The notes below the pieces were generated by a model. The model ran no database searches. It saw only the letters and a list, made by a program, of their open reading frames with translations, and had not been told where the DNA came from. Positions 8,375 to 16,494 of a stretch of 64,000 nucleotides of DNA are shown here, piece after piece. Origin of the DNA: CAZMBI01 sp964564675 (lineage in GTDB: Bacteria > Pseudomonadota > Alphaproteobacteria > Rickettsiales > UBA3002); contig CAZMBI010000012.1 of NCBI GenBank assembly GCA_964564675.1, positions 1-64,000 of the forward strand, given 5' to 3'. Every line of letters starts with the position of its first letter. Position 1 is the stretch's first letter. The position numbers and the translations under genes are program-made.

Positions 8375-8863
8375 ATGATTATGGCTAGAGATTCGGCAAT
8401 TGAAGACTTTAAAACGCAGCGGCGTATGGAAAGTGGCTTACTTTCAACGTCTAATGCGCTCACTTTCCTGCTGTCAACGGCGGCACTGGCTGCCGGTGCA
8501 TTCTTTGGTGTAGTTGGCCTGGGATATGAGTTTGGTATGTTAGGTGAAAGTGGAGGTGGATTAACCAGTACGATAATTAAAGGTATCGGAGAAGCAGGCG
8601 CCTTGGCGACCGCGGCAGTCAGCTCAACACTGGGATTGATTGGTATGGGTCATGTCTTTCAGAATAACCAGCAAATTGACAGAATTGAACAACGAATTGA
8701 CGCGGTTGAACGGCAGGAGGCGCTGGCAAAAGACTTATCGCGGGGTCATGGCCGTTCGCCGCAACTCACTGTTCAATCACACCCGGCCGCCGATCGATCG
8801 GACGATTATTGGCGTTCACGCGTGGCGAATGAGAATGAACAAACGATGGGCGTGCAACGTTAA
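8375..8863 (+). CDS. Hypothetical membrane protein with two hydrophobic segments
   Basis: 162 residues with no family I recognise. A short charged N-terminus is followed by two hydrophobic stretches, about 28-52 (FLLSTAALAAGAFFGVVGLG) and about 70-92 (GEAGALATAAVSSTLGLIGM), both Ala/Gly-rich. A charged coiled-coil-prone segment (NNQQIDRIEQRIDAVERQEA) and a polar tail follow. The leader is AT-rich. A second ATG at 8381 has better spacing from ATAGG and may be the true start. Its stop overlaps that of convergent hemW by 4 bases, sharing the palindrome TTAA. A cytosolic or periplasmic oligomerising membrane protein is all that can be inferred. Confidence 0.65.
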   Translation: MIMARDSAIEDFKTQRRMESGLLSTSNALTFLLSTAALAAGAFFGVVGLGYEFGMLGESGGGLTSTIIKGIGEAGALATAAVSSTLGLIGMGHVFQNNQQIDRIEQRIDAVERQEALAKDLSRGHGRSPQLTVQSHPAADRSDDYWRSRVANENEQTMGVQR

Positions 8864-9993
8864 CCCGCCCGGTCTAATAATTCGATAATCACCTGATTGA
8901 GCAGCAACTGACCGCGCGGTGTGGCGCGCAGATAATCCTCTCCTGGCTCAAGCATCCCGTAAGACTGCAACCTGGCGATTGCCGCCGCGTCAATGATGGC
9001 TGTCATCGCGTCGTCGCAGGCGATGCCCTCGCGCAGGCGCAGGCCCATCATCAGCCGCTCTTGGGCGCGTTCAGCATCTGTAAGCGGGGTGTAAGACTCC
9101 ACCCCGTGGCCGTCGGCCAGCGTGCGTTCCAGCCAGCGCTCCGGGCTTTTCAGCGTCTGCGTGGCCACCCACTCGCCCGCGCGGCGGATGCGCCCGTGCG
9201 CGCCCGGCCCCACACCGAGATAGGCCCGTCCCTGCCAGTAGGCAAGGTTATGGCGGCTCTCCTGCCCGATTCTGGCATGGTTGGAGATTTCATACATCGG
9301 CAGGTCGGCCTCCGCCATCACCGCCTGCGTTACCTCGAACAGCGCGGCGGCGTTGTCTTCCGGCGGCAGGGCAAAGGCTTGCTGATGGTAATAGGCGTGA
9401 TGAAACGCGGTATTGGGCTCGATGGTCAGCTGATACAGCGAGAGATGCCCGTCGGCGTAAGCGAGGGCTTCGCGCAGTTCGGCCTCCCACTGGCTTACGG
9501 TCTGCTGCGGGCGGGCATAGATTAAATCAAAACTGTAACGCTCAAAGGTCGCCGCGGCCAGCTCCACCGCTCGCAGCGCCTCGCTCGCGCCGTGGGTGCG
9601 CCCCAAGAACCGCAACTGGTCATCGCGCAATGACTGCACGCCCAGCGACAGCCGGTTAACGCCGGCCGCCCGGAAATCGGCAAAACGGCTGGCTTCAGCG
9701 GTCGTCGGGTTGGCTTCGAGCGTGATCTCCGGCGGCTCGGCCACGGGAAACAGGCGGCAGGCCCGCTCAATCAGCGCCCCGGCCGTCGCCGGGGGCATCA
9801 GCGAGGGCGTGCCGCCGCCAAAGAAGATGCTGCCAAGCGTTTTGCCCGGCATCCAGGCGGCCATATGCTCAAGCTCGGCAAGCAGGGCCTGCTGCCACGC
9901 CGCCTCGTCGACCTCGGCGCGCACATGCGAGTTGAAGTCGCAATAGGGGCATTTTGAGGCGCAAAACGGCCAGTGAATATAAAGCGCGAGCAT
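8860..9993 (-). CDS. hemW: Radical SAM heme chaperone HemW
   Basis: 377 residues with the radical-SAM cluster motif CASKCPYC (Cx3CxxC) about 10 residues from the start, FFGGGTPSLM, TLEANPTT for SAM binding, the GVNRLSLGVQS motif and a C-terminal HemN-type domain. HemW proteins bind heme and help insert it into respiratory enzymes; they were formerly misannotated as oxygen-independent coproporphyrinogen oxidase. The CxxxCxxC motif, followed by F rather than CxxxCxxCxC, fits HemW rather than HemN. It is monocistronic here and convergent with the preceding hypothetical gene. Confidence 0.93.
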   Translation of the reverse strand: MLALYIHWPFCASKCPYCDFNSHVRAEVDEAAWQQALLAELEHMAAWMPGKTLGSIFFGGGTPSLMPPATAGALIERACRLFPVAEPPEITLEANPTTAEASRFADFRAAGVNRLSLGVQSLRDDQLRFLGRTHGASEALRAVELAAATFERYSFDLIYARPQQTVSQWEAELREALAYADGHLSLYQLTIEPNTAFHHAYYHQQAFALPPEDNAAALFEVTQAVMAEADLPMYEISNHARIGQESRHNLAYWQGRAYLGVGPGAHGRIRRAGEWVATQTLKSPERWLERTLADGHGVESYTPLTDAERAQERLMMGLRLREGIACDDAMTAIIDAAAIARLQSYGMLEPGEDYLRATPRGQLLLNQVIIELLDRAG

Positions 9994-10066
9994 CGGTTTA
10001 AGGTTTTCGGTTTTCGTGTTTCACGATACTATTCTAAAAACTGAAACCCAAACAGCCAAAACCCTT

Positions 10067-10900
10067 ATGTCCGACAAGCAATCCCTGATTCCCGTAATGA
10101 ACGGGCAATATGAGCAAATCGCCGCCATCGAGAGCCAATGGGTTATCCGCTTGAAAGAAGGCGATATGCGCCCGCGCATCGAGTATTTTCACGACGCGGT
10201 GCGGGCGCTGGTCTCCGGTGAGGCCAGCCTGTATGAGAAAAACAGCCGCCTGTCTGTGGAATATCTGGCCTATGACCTGTCGCAGCTGCGCATGATTCAG
10301 GGCAACCCTGCCGGCACGCTGCATCGCGGCACGCAGGGTAGCACCCGGACCGATCTGGCACCCGCCGGCCAGCCGGCCAGCCGGCGCAGCTCTCCCGACA
10401 GTGCCACCCGCCGCGAGCTGGCCCAACTGTATAAAGATTACACTGTCCTGTTTGCGGCACTTTTTGCCGAGATTGCGGATATGAACTTTCAGTCACGGGC
10501 CGATCAGGTCGATCAGGCGGTCCAGGATATCACCAATATCGATTCCATACTCAAGCAGTTACGCAGCGGCAAGATGCGCCGTGATCAGGCCCTGGCCTTA
10601 CTGGAAGAAGTCGAGCAGGACCATCTGCGCCAGCGTATCCAGCAGGCCCTCGGCGGGCAGGCCTTAAGCGCCGGGCAGTATGACCAGCTCGCAGGCCAGC
10701 TGCAACAGTTCGAACAGCAGCTGGAAAGCGAGAAACAAAAAGCCGACAAGGCGCATACCGCCTATCGCACCAGCCAGCTGGCGGTCTATGAGGAATCGCG
10801 CGAGACCGTCAAGCGACTGGCCGGGCAGGGCATGAATCTGGCCGGCAAATTCGTTGAGGCCGCCATCAGCCAGGCCGCCGGCCGTGGGCGGGAAATGTAA
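10067..10900 (+). CDS. Hypothetical protein with C-terminal coiled coil
   Basis: About 277 residues from ATG 10067; a GTG at 10016 in the same frame is possible. No signal peptide or membrane segment is seen. The middle is Ser/Arg/Pro-rich (PAGQPASRRSSPDSATRREL). The C-terminal half is Gln/Glu-rich and coiled-coil-prone (YDQLAGQLQQFEQQLESEKQ), ending with an Ala/Gly-rich helix. Codon third positions are GC-rich like the neighbours, so it reads as a real gene. No function can be assigned. It is followed after 78 bases by another unknown gene on the same strand. Confidence 0.6.
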   Translation: MSDKQSLIPVMNGQYEQIAAIESQWVIRLKEGDMRPRIEYFHDAVRALVSGEASLYEKNSRLSVEYLAYDLSQLRMIQGNPAGTLHRGTQGSTRTDLAPAGQPASRRSSPDSATRRELAQLYKDYTVLFAALFAEIADMNFQSRADQVDQAVQDITNIDSILKQLRSGKMRRDQALALLEEVEQDHLRQRIQQALGGQALSAGQYDQLAGQLQQFEQQLESEKQKADKAHTAYRTSQLAVYEESRETVKRLAGQGMNLAGKFVEAAISQAAGRGREM

Positions 10901-10978
10901 ATTAACCACCTGAGATGTCATAAAAGTGACATGTTGCCGCGCTATACTGTAGAATGAAATGATATTTATCGGAGGATC

Positions 10979-12103
10979 ATGTCCGCAGGATTTAAACTCT
11001 ATCCCTACGAAGACCGCCATTATCATCGGGAACGGCGAAGGCTGGGTTATGGCGGCTATGCCGATGATTATGGCCCGGTCCCCGGCCACTATCCCAATAT
11101 CTATAGCGGGCATCGCCATCGTTTCGATCTCGATCATTTCGGTCCCGGAAATATCCCCGGGATCATTGGTGGAATTGTCGGAGAAATCGGCCGGCATGCC
11201 CCGGCTCATCGCTTTGACGGCTCGCGCGCGCACGGCGAGTGGGACGGCTGCCGTGGCAATGGCGAGCACGTCTTCGGCGACGCCTTCGACGATCGCTGCG
11301 ATGATGACCATCGGCCACGGAGGTATGGGCGGCGCGAAGCCCATCCCGCGCGCCACGCACCAGATGATACGCGACGCGGTGGCAGGCCTGACGCGCGCAG
11401 CGAGGGGGAAACAGCCGACGCCGCACCGGCTTCCTCTGACACGGAGGGGCCTGATTATGGTTATTCAGCCAGAAGTGAGCGAACTTTCTTGGGGGTACTT
11501 GTCGCCTGGGCCGGGCAGTTTATGCACTATCTGCGCTCCATTGTAGACGGTGTATACAATAATCAGTTCGACTCCAGCGGGCCGACCCTGGTAGGACGTC
11601 TACTCAACGCATTGGGCAATTTGCTTTATGAAGGTGCTGATAGTATTGATCAGTTATATGCGGATCATTTCTCAGGCAAAGCTCATGCGGCGGAGCGGGA
11701 GACCCATACTCCCGGAGACGGCCGTGATGAACCGGCTGCCAGCCCGAGCCCCGCAACAGTTGCCAATCGGCTTGCAGCCTGCTTGGGCGACCTGCATGAC
11801 GGAGACGGCGGCAGAAATGACCACGAAGCTTTAGGCTGCATTGCAAGCATCATGGCTAACACCAGAGATCTCAAAGCCAGAGCAATGGCCCGGGCCATTA
11901 ATAGTCAATTGGATGGTGAATCAGTGGTATTTCGCACCAGCGATTCCGATATCAGTGATCAATTACAACGCACTCAGAGCATGATACGCGATTTTACTAC
12001 TGATGGCGCATTGGATCGGGCTGAAGGTGAAGCCATTGTTGACGAAATTGAGCAAATGAATTTACCCGACCACATCGTGGCAACCCGCTCACGTGCGCGT
12101 TAA
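10979..12103 (+). CDS. Hypothetical protein, His/Arg/Gly/Asp-rich N-terminal half
   Basis: 374 residues preceded by a strong GGAGG Shine-Dalgarno 3 bases before the ATG. The first 150 residues are low complexity and rich in His, Arg, Gly, Asp and Tyr (YEDRHYHRERRRLGYGGY), which suggests a disordered or metal/nucleic-acid-binding region. Residues about 165-375 look globular (FLGVLVAWAGQFMHYLRSIV; LNALGNLLYEGADSIDQLYA). Two other frames are also open across 10959-11546, but strong GC preference at third codon positions and the ribosome site favour this frame. No homologous family recognised. Confidence 0.65.
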   Translation: MSAGFKLYPYEDRHYHRERRRLGYGGYADDYGPVPGHYPNIYSGHRHRFDLDHFGPGNIPGIIGGIVGEIGRHAPAHRFDGSRAHGEWDGCRGNGEHVFGDAFDDRCDDDHRPRRYGRREAHPARHAPDDTRRGGRPDARSEGETADAAPASSDTEGPDYGYSARSERTFLGVLVAWAGQFMHYLRSIVDGVYNNQFDSSGPTLVGRLLNALGNLLYEGADSIDQLYADHFSGKAHAAERETHTPGDGRDEPAASPSPATVANRLAACLGDLHDGDGGRNDHEALGCIASIMANTRDLKARAMARAINSQLDGESVVFRTSDSDISDQLQRTQSMIRDFTTDGALDRAEGEAIVDEIEQMNLPDHIVATRSRAR

Positions 12104-12134
12104 TTAATTGACCTTGCCTTAGCCAGCCGACTGA

Positions 12135-12689
12135 CTACGCCACCACCCACATGCCGATGCGGGATTTGCCATAGACGCGATCGGTATGCAGCGTGGTGGC
12201 AGGCAGATCGGGCATGGCTTCCTTGGCGCCCTGCTCGGCGGCGATCACGGTGCCTGCCATGAGCCAGCCCTGCGCCTGCAGCGACTCATAAGCCAGCAAC
12301 AGCAGCCCCGAATGATAGGGCGCGTCAATCAGCACCAGCGCCACCGGTTCATGCGCCGCGGGCAAGCGCTGCACATCGGACTGGATAAACCGGCTGCGCG
12401 CGGTTTCTCTGAGGCGCGCGGCGTTATGCTGGGCCAGTTGCAGCGACTGACGTTTGCTGTCGACAAAAATGGCCTGCGCCGCCCCGCGTGAGAGCGCCTC
12501 AAGCCCAAGCGCCCCGCTGCCGCAGCATAAATCGAGCACGGTCTGGTCAATCACCGGCGAGGGATCAAACGGCCCGTGCAGCAACAGGTTGAAAAATGCC
12601 TCACGCGTGCGCTCGCCCGTCGGGCGGATCGAGCGATCCGGCGGCGAGTCCAGCGTGCGGCCCTTGTGGATTCCGGCGATGATACGCAT
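12135..12689 (-). CDS. rsmD: 16S rRNA (guanine966-N2)-methyltransferase RsmD
   Basis: Methylates G966 of 16S rRNA in the assembling 30S subunit. The 184-residue protein has the RsmD N-terminus MRIIAGIHKGRTLDSPPDRS with PTGERTREAFFNLL, the SAM-binding motif LDLCCGSGALGLEALSRGA, and a catalytic motif DAPYHSGL in place of the more usual DPPY. In Alphaproteobacteria rsmD often follows an rsuA/rluB-type pseudouridine synthase gene; here that gene lies two genes upstream on the same strand. Confidence 0.94.
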   Translation of the reverse strand: MRIIAGIHKGRTLDSPPDRSIRPTGERTREAFFNLLLHGPFDPSPVIDQTVLDLCCGSGALGLEALSRGAAQAIFVDSKRQSLQLAQHNAARLRETARSRFIQSDVQRLPAAHEPVALVLIDAPYHSGLLLLAYESLQAQGWLMAGTVIAAEQGAKEAMPDLPATTLHTDRVYGKSRIGMWVVA

Positions 12690-12738
12690 AAAAAAATGGT
12701 ATAAGGGATGTCGTTCAGGGTATAGAATTTTTTATATC

Positions 12739-13152
12739 CTATCCCGCATGGGTTCGCTCACGAACCCGCCGGGCGAATGACAACCACGTGACCGCCGCAA
12801 AGACCCCGCCGATTACCGCCGCCAACGGCGTATCGGGAATATCCGCTGGCCAGAGTGGCTGCAATAATAATTCAATGTAAGACGGCGGCAAGCCATACAC
12901 GCCCATCGCCTGCAGCACCCGCCAGTGATAGTCGGTCAGGATGCAATAACCCGGATGGCCCACATACAGCCCCAGCGCAGCCCATGACACCCAGATGGCA
13001 ATCAGCACGGCGCGGTGGATGATCAGCAGCGGCCGCCACAGCCAGCCGACCAATACAAAAGTGATCATGCCTGTATGCAGTCCATGCAGCAGCACGTTAA
13101 GCAGTCCGTGCCAGGCCGCGTCGGCGGGCACCAGTGTTTGCAACCATTCCAT
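12739..13152 (-). CDS. Small membrane protein, DUF2784-like
   Basis: About 137 residues with three or four predicted transmembrane helices (TGMITFVLVGWLWRPLLI; VLIAIWVSWAALGLYV; AAVIGGVFAAVTWLSFA). The segment GYCILTDYHWRVLQAMG followed by PPSYIELLL resembles the DUF2784 pattern of 'CPLT...E..LR' and 'FI..YL', a family of unknown function. ATG 13152 is chosen; a TTG nine bases upstream is less likely. It lies between rsmD and the pseudouridine synthase on the same strand and is preceded by the octamer repeat cluster instead of a clear ribosome site. Confidence 0.6.
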   Translation of the reverse strand: MEWLQTLVPADAAWHGLLNVLLHGLHTGMITFVLVGWLWRPLLIIHRAVLIAIWVSWAALGLYVGHPGYCILTDYHWRVLQAMGVYGLPPSYIELLLQPLWPADIPDTPLAAVIGGVFAAVTWLSFARRVRERTHAG

Positions 13153-13160
13153 ATATGACA

Positions 13161-13236
13161 ACCGCTGGCGGTTAGCCGCTAGCGGTTAGCCGTCAGCGGT
13201 TAGCCGCTTACTATCTGCTAATCGCTAACGGCTTAC
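13161..13236. repeat. Degenerate octamer repeat cluster (CGGTTAGC type)
   Basis: About 75 bases built from variants of CGGTTAGC / GCTAACGG: GCGGTTAGCCGCTAGCGGTT, then AGCCGTCAGCGGTTAGCCGC, then CTGCTAATCGCTAACGGC. This is the largest of three such clusters in the window. It separates the DUF2784-like gene from the pseudouridine synthase stop. The units are partly self-complementary, so they can form small hairpins. Confidence 0.6.
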
Positions 13237-13939
13237 TTCCCGTGACCACCTCCGCCACCTGGCGCGGCGGCAGATCACCCAGCTCATGCGGCCCGTAGGC
13301 GGTGCGGATCAGACGGTTCACGGGATAGCCCAGATGCTCAAACACATGGCGAATCTCCCGGTTCTTACCTTCGCGTAAATGCACCTGCAGCCAGTAATTG
13401 CTACCGCCTGTGTGATGCGGCTCCAGCGATGCATGTATGCCGCGATAGGCCACGCCCTCAATGGTGATACCGTCCTGCAGGCGCCGCAGCGCTTTGGCTT
13501 CGGGTTTGCCGCGCACGCGCACGCGATAGCGCCGCAACATTCCCGTCGCGGGGTGCTCCAGGTGCCGCGCCAGCTCGCCGCTGGTGGTCAGCAACAGCAG
13601 GCCTTCACTGTTGATATCCAGCCGGCCAACCGAGACCACGCGCGGCATGTCCGCCGGCAGCCGGGAAAAAACAGTAGGCCGCTCTTCGGGATCGCGGTGC
13701 GTGGTCACCAGCCCGATCGGCTTATGATAACGCCACAGCCGCGGGCGTGACGGCGCCGGCAGCGCTTCGCCGTCGACGTGCACCGTATCCGCCGGTAAAA
13801 CCGTCAGCGCCGGCGTTGTGATGACGTCGCCGTTTACCGCCACGCGCCCCTGGTCTATCAGGCGCTCCGCCTCCCGGCGCGAGCATAGCCCGGCATCGGC
13901 CACGCGTTTGGCGATGCGGATGGGTTTGGAAGATGTCAT
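13211..13939 (-). CDS. Pseudouridine synthase, RsuA/RluB family
   Basis: 242 residues: an N-terminal S4 RNA-binding domain (RIAKRVADAGLCSRREAERL, then GRVAVNGDVI) followed by the synthase domain with YHKPIGLVTTHRDPE and the catalytic GRLDINSEGLLLLT, where Asp attacks the uridine. REGKNREIRHVFEHLGYPV is the C-terminal family motif. By gene context in Alphaproteobacteria it most probably modifies 23S rRNA U2605 like RluB, but RsuA or RluE cannot be excluded. ATG 13939 is chosen because GAGGAAAAC precedes it; a start 60 bases upstream would add a non-conserved tail. Confidence 0.9.
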   Translation of the reverse strand: MTSSKPIRIAKRVADAGLCSRREAERLIDQGRVAVNGDVITTPALTVLPADTVHVDGEALPAPSRPRLWRYHKPIGLVTTHRDPEERPTVFSRLPADMPRVVSVGRLDINSEGLLLLTTSGELARHLEHPATGMLRRYRVRVRGKPEAKALRRLQDGITIEGVAYRGIHASLEPHHTGGSNYWLQVHLREGKNREIRHVFEHLGYPVNRLIRTAYGPHELGDLPPRQVAEVVTGSKPLAISR

Positions 13940-14059
13940 CGTTTTCCTCTGTGTTATCCCGGACAAGCGAATGGTTTCGCGAACAGGCGTCTCTCTCATT
14001 AGCAGAGGACATGGTGCGCGCGGGCGCGTATAAACCCGATCAACGGGATAACATGCCTG

Positions 14060-14800
14060 TTATTTTTTTGCATCCGAATACGTTCGCGCCGCCGCCACGA
14101 ATGATTGGAAGATCGACGTATCGGCCGGTGTGACCTGATATTCAGGGTGCCACTGCACTCCAAGGCAGAACGGATGCTCGGGATGCTCAATCCCCTCGAT
14201 GACGCCATCGGGCGCAGTGGCATTGACTACGCACCCCGGCGCCGCCGTCGCCGCCGCCTGATGGTGGGCACTGTTGACACCGATTTCATCCTGACCGACG
14301 ATACGATGCAGGAGCGACTGTGGCGCAATCGCTACGGTATGGCCGATTTCGTTACGCGGGTTGGGCTGTTCATGCGCCAATGCGTTGGGTACGCTGTCAG
14401 GAATATGCTGAATCAGCGTGCCGCCGAGCACAACATTGAGCAATTGCTGGCCGCCGCAAATGCCAAGGATCGGCATGCGCCGGGCAAATGCCTCGCGTGT
14501 GATGGCCCATTCAAATGCCGTACGGTTATCCTTGGTCGTCACTTTTTCATGCACCGCCGATTCCCCGTACATCTCGGGGGGCACGTCAAAATCGCCGCCG
14601 ATAATCACCAGCCCGTTAATGATGCCCAGATAGTCCTCCAGCTGCTCCATGGCATAGGGCAGGGCCAGCGGCACGGCACCATGCGGTGTGACCGAAAAGA
14701 CATAATTCTCACGAATCGCATACCAGGGCAGTTTGGAATAGGTCGGCGTGGTCTCGTAATCGAGCGTAAAACCGATAACCGGCGGTTTGTTGGGCGTCAT
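14060..14800 (-). CDS. Class I glutamine amidotransferase, gamma-glutamyl-GABA hydrolase-like (peptidase C26)
   Basis: 246 residues with the PuuD-like order: PPVIGFTLDYE at the N-terminus, GLVIIGGDFDVPPEMYGE, the nucleophile elbow LGICGGQQLLNVVLGG (Cys), VNSAHHQAA and the catalytic WHPEYQ (His, Glu). Such enzymes cleave gamma-glutamyl amides, for example gamma-glutamyl-GABA in putrescine catabolism. No putrescine genes are adjacent, so the substrate is open. ATG 14800 is used; a GTG six bases upstream is equally possible since no ribosome site is evident. Confidence 0.85.
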   Translation of the reverse strand: MTPNKPPVIGFTLDYETTPTYSKLPWYAIRENYVFSVTPHGAVPLALPYAMEQLEDYLGIINGLVIIGGDFDVPPEMYGESAVHEKVTTKDNRTAFEWAITREAFARRMPILGICGGQQLLNVVLGGTLIQHIPDSVPNALAHEQPNPRNEIGHTVAIAPQSLLHRIVGQDEIGVNSAHHQAAATAAPGCVVNATAPDGVIEGIEHPEHPFCLGVQWHPEYQVTPADTSIFQSFVAAARTYSDAKK

Positions 14801-14854
14801 CGTCACGTGATAGGTTCTTGCCTTTTCCTAGGCGTTAGGCCATTATGGTAACAA

Positions 14855-14887
14855 TAAAAAAGCGGTCTGACCAATAAGAAACCGCTT
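14855..14887 (-). terminator. Hairpin followed by T-run on minus strand
   Basis: AAGCGGT (14860-14866) pairs with ACCGCTT (14881-14887) around a 14-base loop. Read on the minus strand the stem is followed by TTTTTT, as in an intrinsic terminator. The only gene reading toward it from the right is the distant tolB operon, which would first run antisense through motB and motA. It therefore may stop antisense read-through, or be fortuitous. Confidence 0.4.
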
Positions 14888-14910
14888 ATCACGGAAACAG
14901 GGAGTTTCAT

Positions 14911-15723
14911 ATGTCGCTAGCCGCCCTCTTTGGCACGATCATCGGGATATTGCTATTTACCAGCGCGATGTGGCTCAGCACCGATAATATGCTGATCTAT
15001 ATTGATCTGGCGAGTTTGCTGATGGTTTTCGGCGGCACCATCGCCACTGCTTTTATGAGCTTTCACCATCGTTATGTGCTGATCGGCTTTAAAGCCATCT
15101 GGTGGATGTTGAAAAAACCCAAATCAACGCGCGAAGGGCTCAATGAGGAAATCGGCCGCCTTATCAAATGGGCGTATCTGGTGCAGCAAAAAGGCCTGCC
15201 CGCGCTGGAGAATGAAATCAAATCGGTCAAACCCAATGATCCGATCGTACGCTATTGTCTGGAGCTGGTCGCCACCGCCCATAAACCGGAAGATTTGCGC
15301 GTGATGATGGAAACCGCGGTCGAGTCCGAATATGAACGTCAGACCATTCCTGTGGAAGTGCTGAAAAACATGGGCGCCACCTCGCCGGCGTTTGGCATGC
15401 TCGGCACCCTGGTCGGGTTGATTGCCATGCTGCAGGGACTCGGTGTGAACGCCGAAGATGTCATGGAAGTGGTCGGCAAAGGAATGGCGCTGGCCCTGAT
15501 CACCACGCTGTACGGCGTACTGTTCGCGCGGATGATGTTCCTGCCGGCGGCCTTTAAACTCCAGCAAAAAGAAGAAATCGAGCGGTTCCGGAATTTGATG
15601 GTGATCGAGGGATTGATCATGCTGTCCGAAAAGAAAAGCCCGCGTCTGATGCAGGATCGCCTCAACAGCTTCCTTGATCCCGATATTCACTTTAATATCG
15701 ATACGCAGATAAGATCATCGTAA
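14911..15723 (+). CDS. motA: Flagellar motor stator protein MotA
   Basis: Inner-membrane subunit of the proton-driven flagellar stator. The 270-residue protein has four transmembrane segments: two near the N-terminus (about 2-20 and 30-50), then a cytoplasmic domain with charged residues that touch FliG, then two helices containing GATSPAFGMLGTLVGLIAML and GKGMALALITTLYGVLFARM, with the conserved loop prolines. The size fits the MotA/PomA subfamily of about 250-290 residues. GGGAG lies 7 bases before the start. motB follows after 6 bases. Confidence 0.95.
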   Translation: MSLAALFGTIIGILLFTSAMWLSTDNMLIYIDLASLLMVFGGTIATAFMSFHHRYVLIGFKAIWWMLKKPKSTREGLNEEIGRLIKWAYLVQQKGLPALENEIKSVKPNDPIVRYCLELVATAHKPEDLRVMMETAVESEYERQTIPVEVLKNMGATSPAFGMLGTLVGLIAMLQGLGVNAEDVMEVVGKGMALALITTLYGVLFARMMFLPAAFKLQQKEEIERFRNLMVIEGLIMLSEKKSPRLMQDRLNSFLDPDIHFNIDTQIRSS

Positions 15724-15729
15724 AGGATT

Positions 15730-16455
15730 ATGGCCGCACGCACACCACAGCCAGAGCCGCCGAAAAAGCCGCAGAATATCAAGTCGTTTAAAAGCCAGAA
15801 GCGGCGCTACGAGGCTGGTCTGGATGACTGGTTGATCACCTATGCCGACATGGTGACGCTGGTGTTGACCTTTTTTGTGCTGCTGTTTACCGTCTCCGAA
15901 CCCAAACCCGATAATTTCAAGAAAATCTCAGAAGCGTTCCTGGCCACCGTCGGCAAGGCCGAGGGCAAGTCATCCGAAGACGCCTTCGAGATGATGAAAG
16001 AGGAAACGGAAATCCTGATCGAAAACCAGAGCCTGGAGCAGGATATTTCCGTTGAGATGACCGATGACGGTATTCAGCTGGAGTTGTCGAGTTCCTCGTT
16101 TTACCATTCCGGCTCGGCCAAATTCCGCCGCGAGGCGGTGCCAATTCTGCAATCGGTCGCCGATATCCTGCGCGACTTTGATTACGATGCCTATGAGATC
16201 ATTGTCGACGGCCATACCGACGACGTGCCGATCCGCTCCGATACCTACCCTTCCAACTGGGAGCTCTCCGCAGCCCGGGCGACGAATGTGGTGCGCTTTT
16301 TCATTGCTGACGGCCTGAAACGCGAACTGATGCATGCCAGTGGCTACGCCGATACCAGGCCCAAGGTTCCAAACCGGGATGCACAGGATAACCCCATTCC
16401 GGCTAATCAGGAGCTTAACCGGCGGGTCGTCGTCCGCGTCGAACGGGTGGAATAA
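15730..16455 (+). CDS. motB: Flagellar motor stator protein MotB
   Basis: Partner of MotA that anchors the stator to peptidoglycan. The 241-residue protein has a basic N-terminus, the plug/ion-channel helix DDWLITYADMVTLVLTFFVL containing the proton-accepting Asp, and an OmpA-like peptidoglycan-binding domain in the C-terminal half (IIVDGHTDDVPI, then NWELSAARATNVVRFF). The following linker is short. Downstream, 39 bases separate it from the convergent tolB stop, and no terminator is visible there. Confidence 0.95.
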   Translation: MAARTPQPEPPKKPQNIKSFKSQKRRYEAGLDDWLITYADMVTLVLTFFVLLFTVSEPKPDNFKKISEAFLATVGKAEGKSSEDAFEMMKEETEILIENQSLEQDISVEMTDDGIQLELSSSSFYHSGSAKFRREAVPILQSVADILRDFDYDAYEIIVDGHTDDVPIRSDTYPSNWELSAARATNVVRFFIADGLKRELMHASGYADTRPKVPNRDAQDNPIPANQELNRRVVVRVERVE

Positions 16456-16494
16456 ATCACATCCGGCATCATCACCCCCTTGAGCCGGGTGCCT

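Noticed and set aside
10959..11546. 195-residue plus-strand frame overlapping the HRGD-rich gene, plus a 230-residue antisense frame
   Set aside because: Third codon positions are GC-rich only in the 10979 frame, which also has a GGAGG ribosome site; the others look like by-products of its composition.
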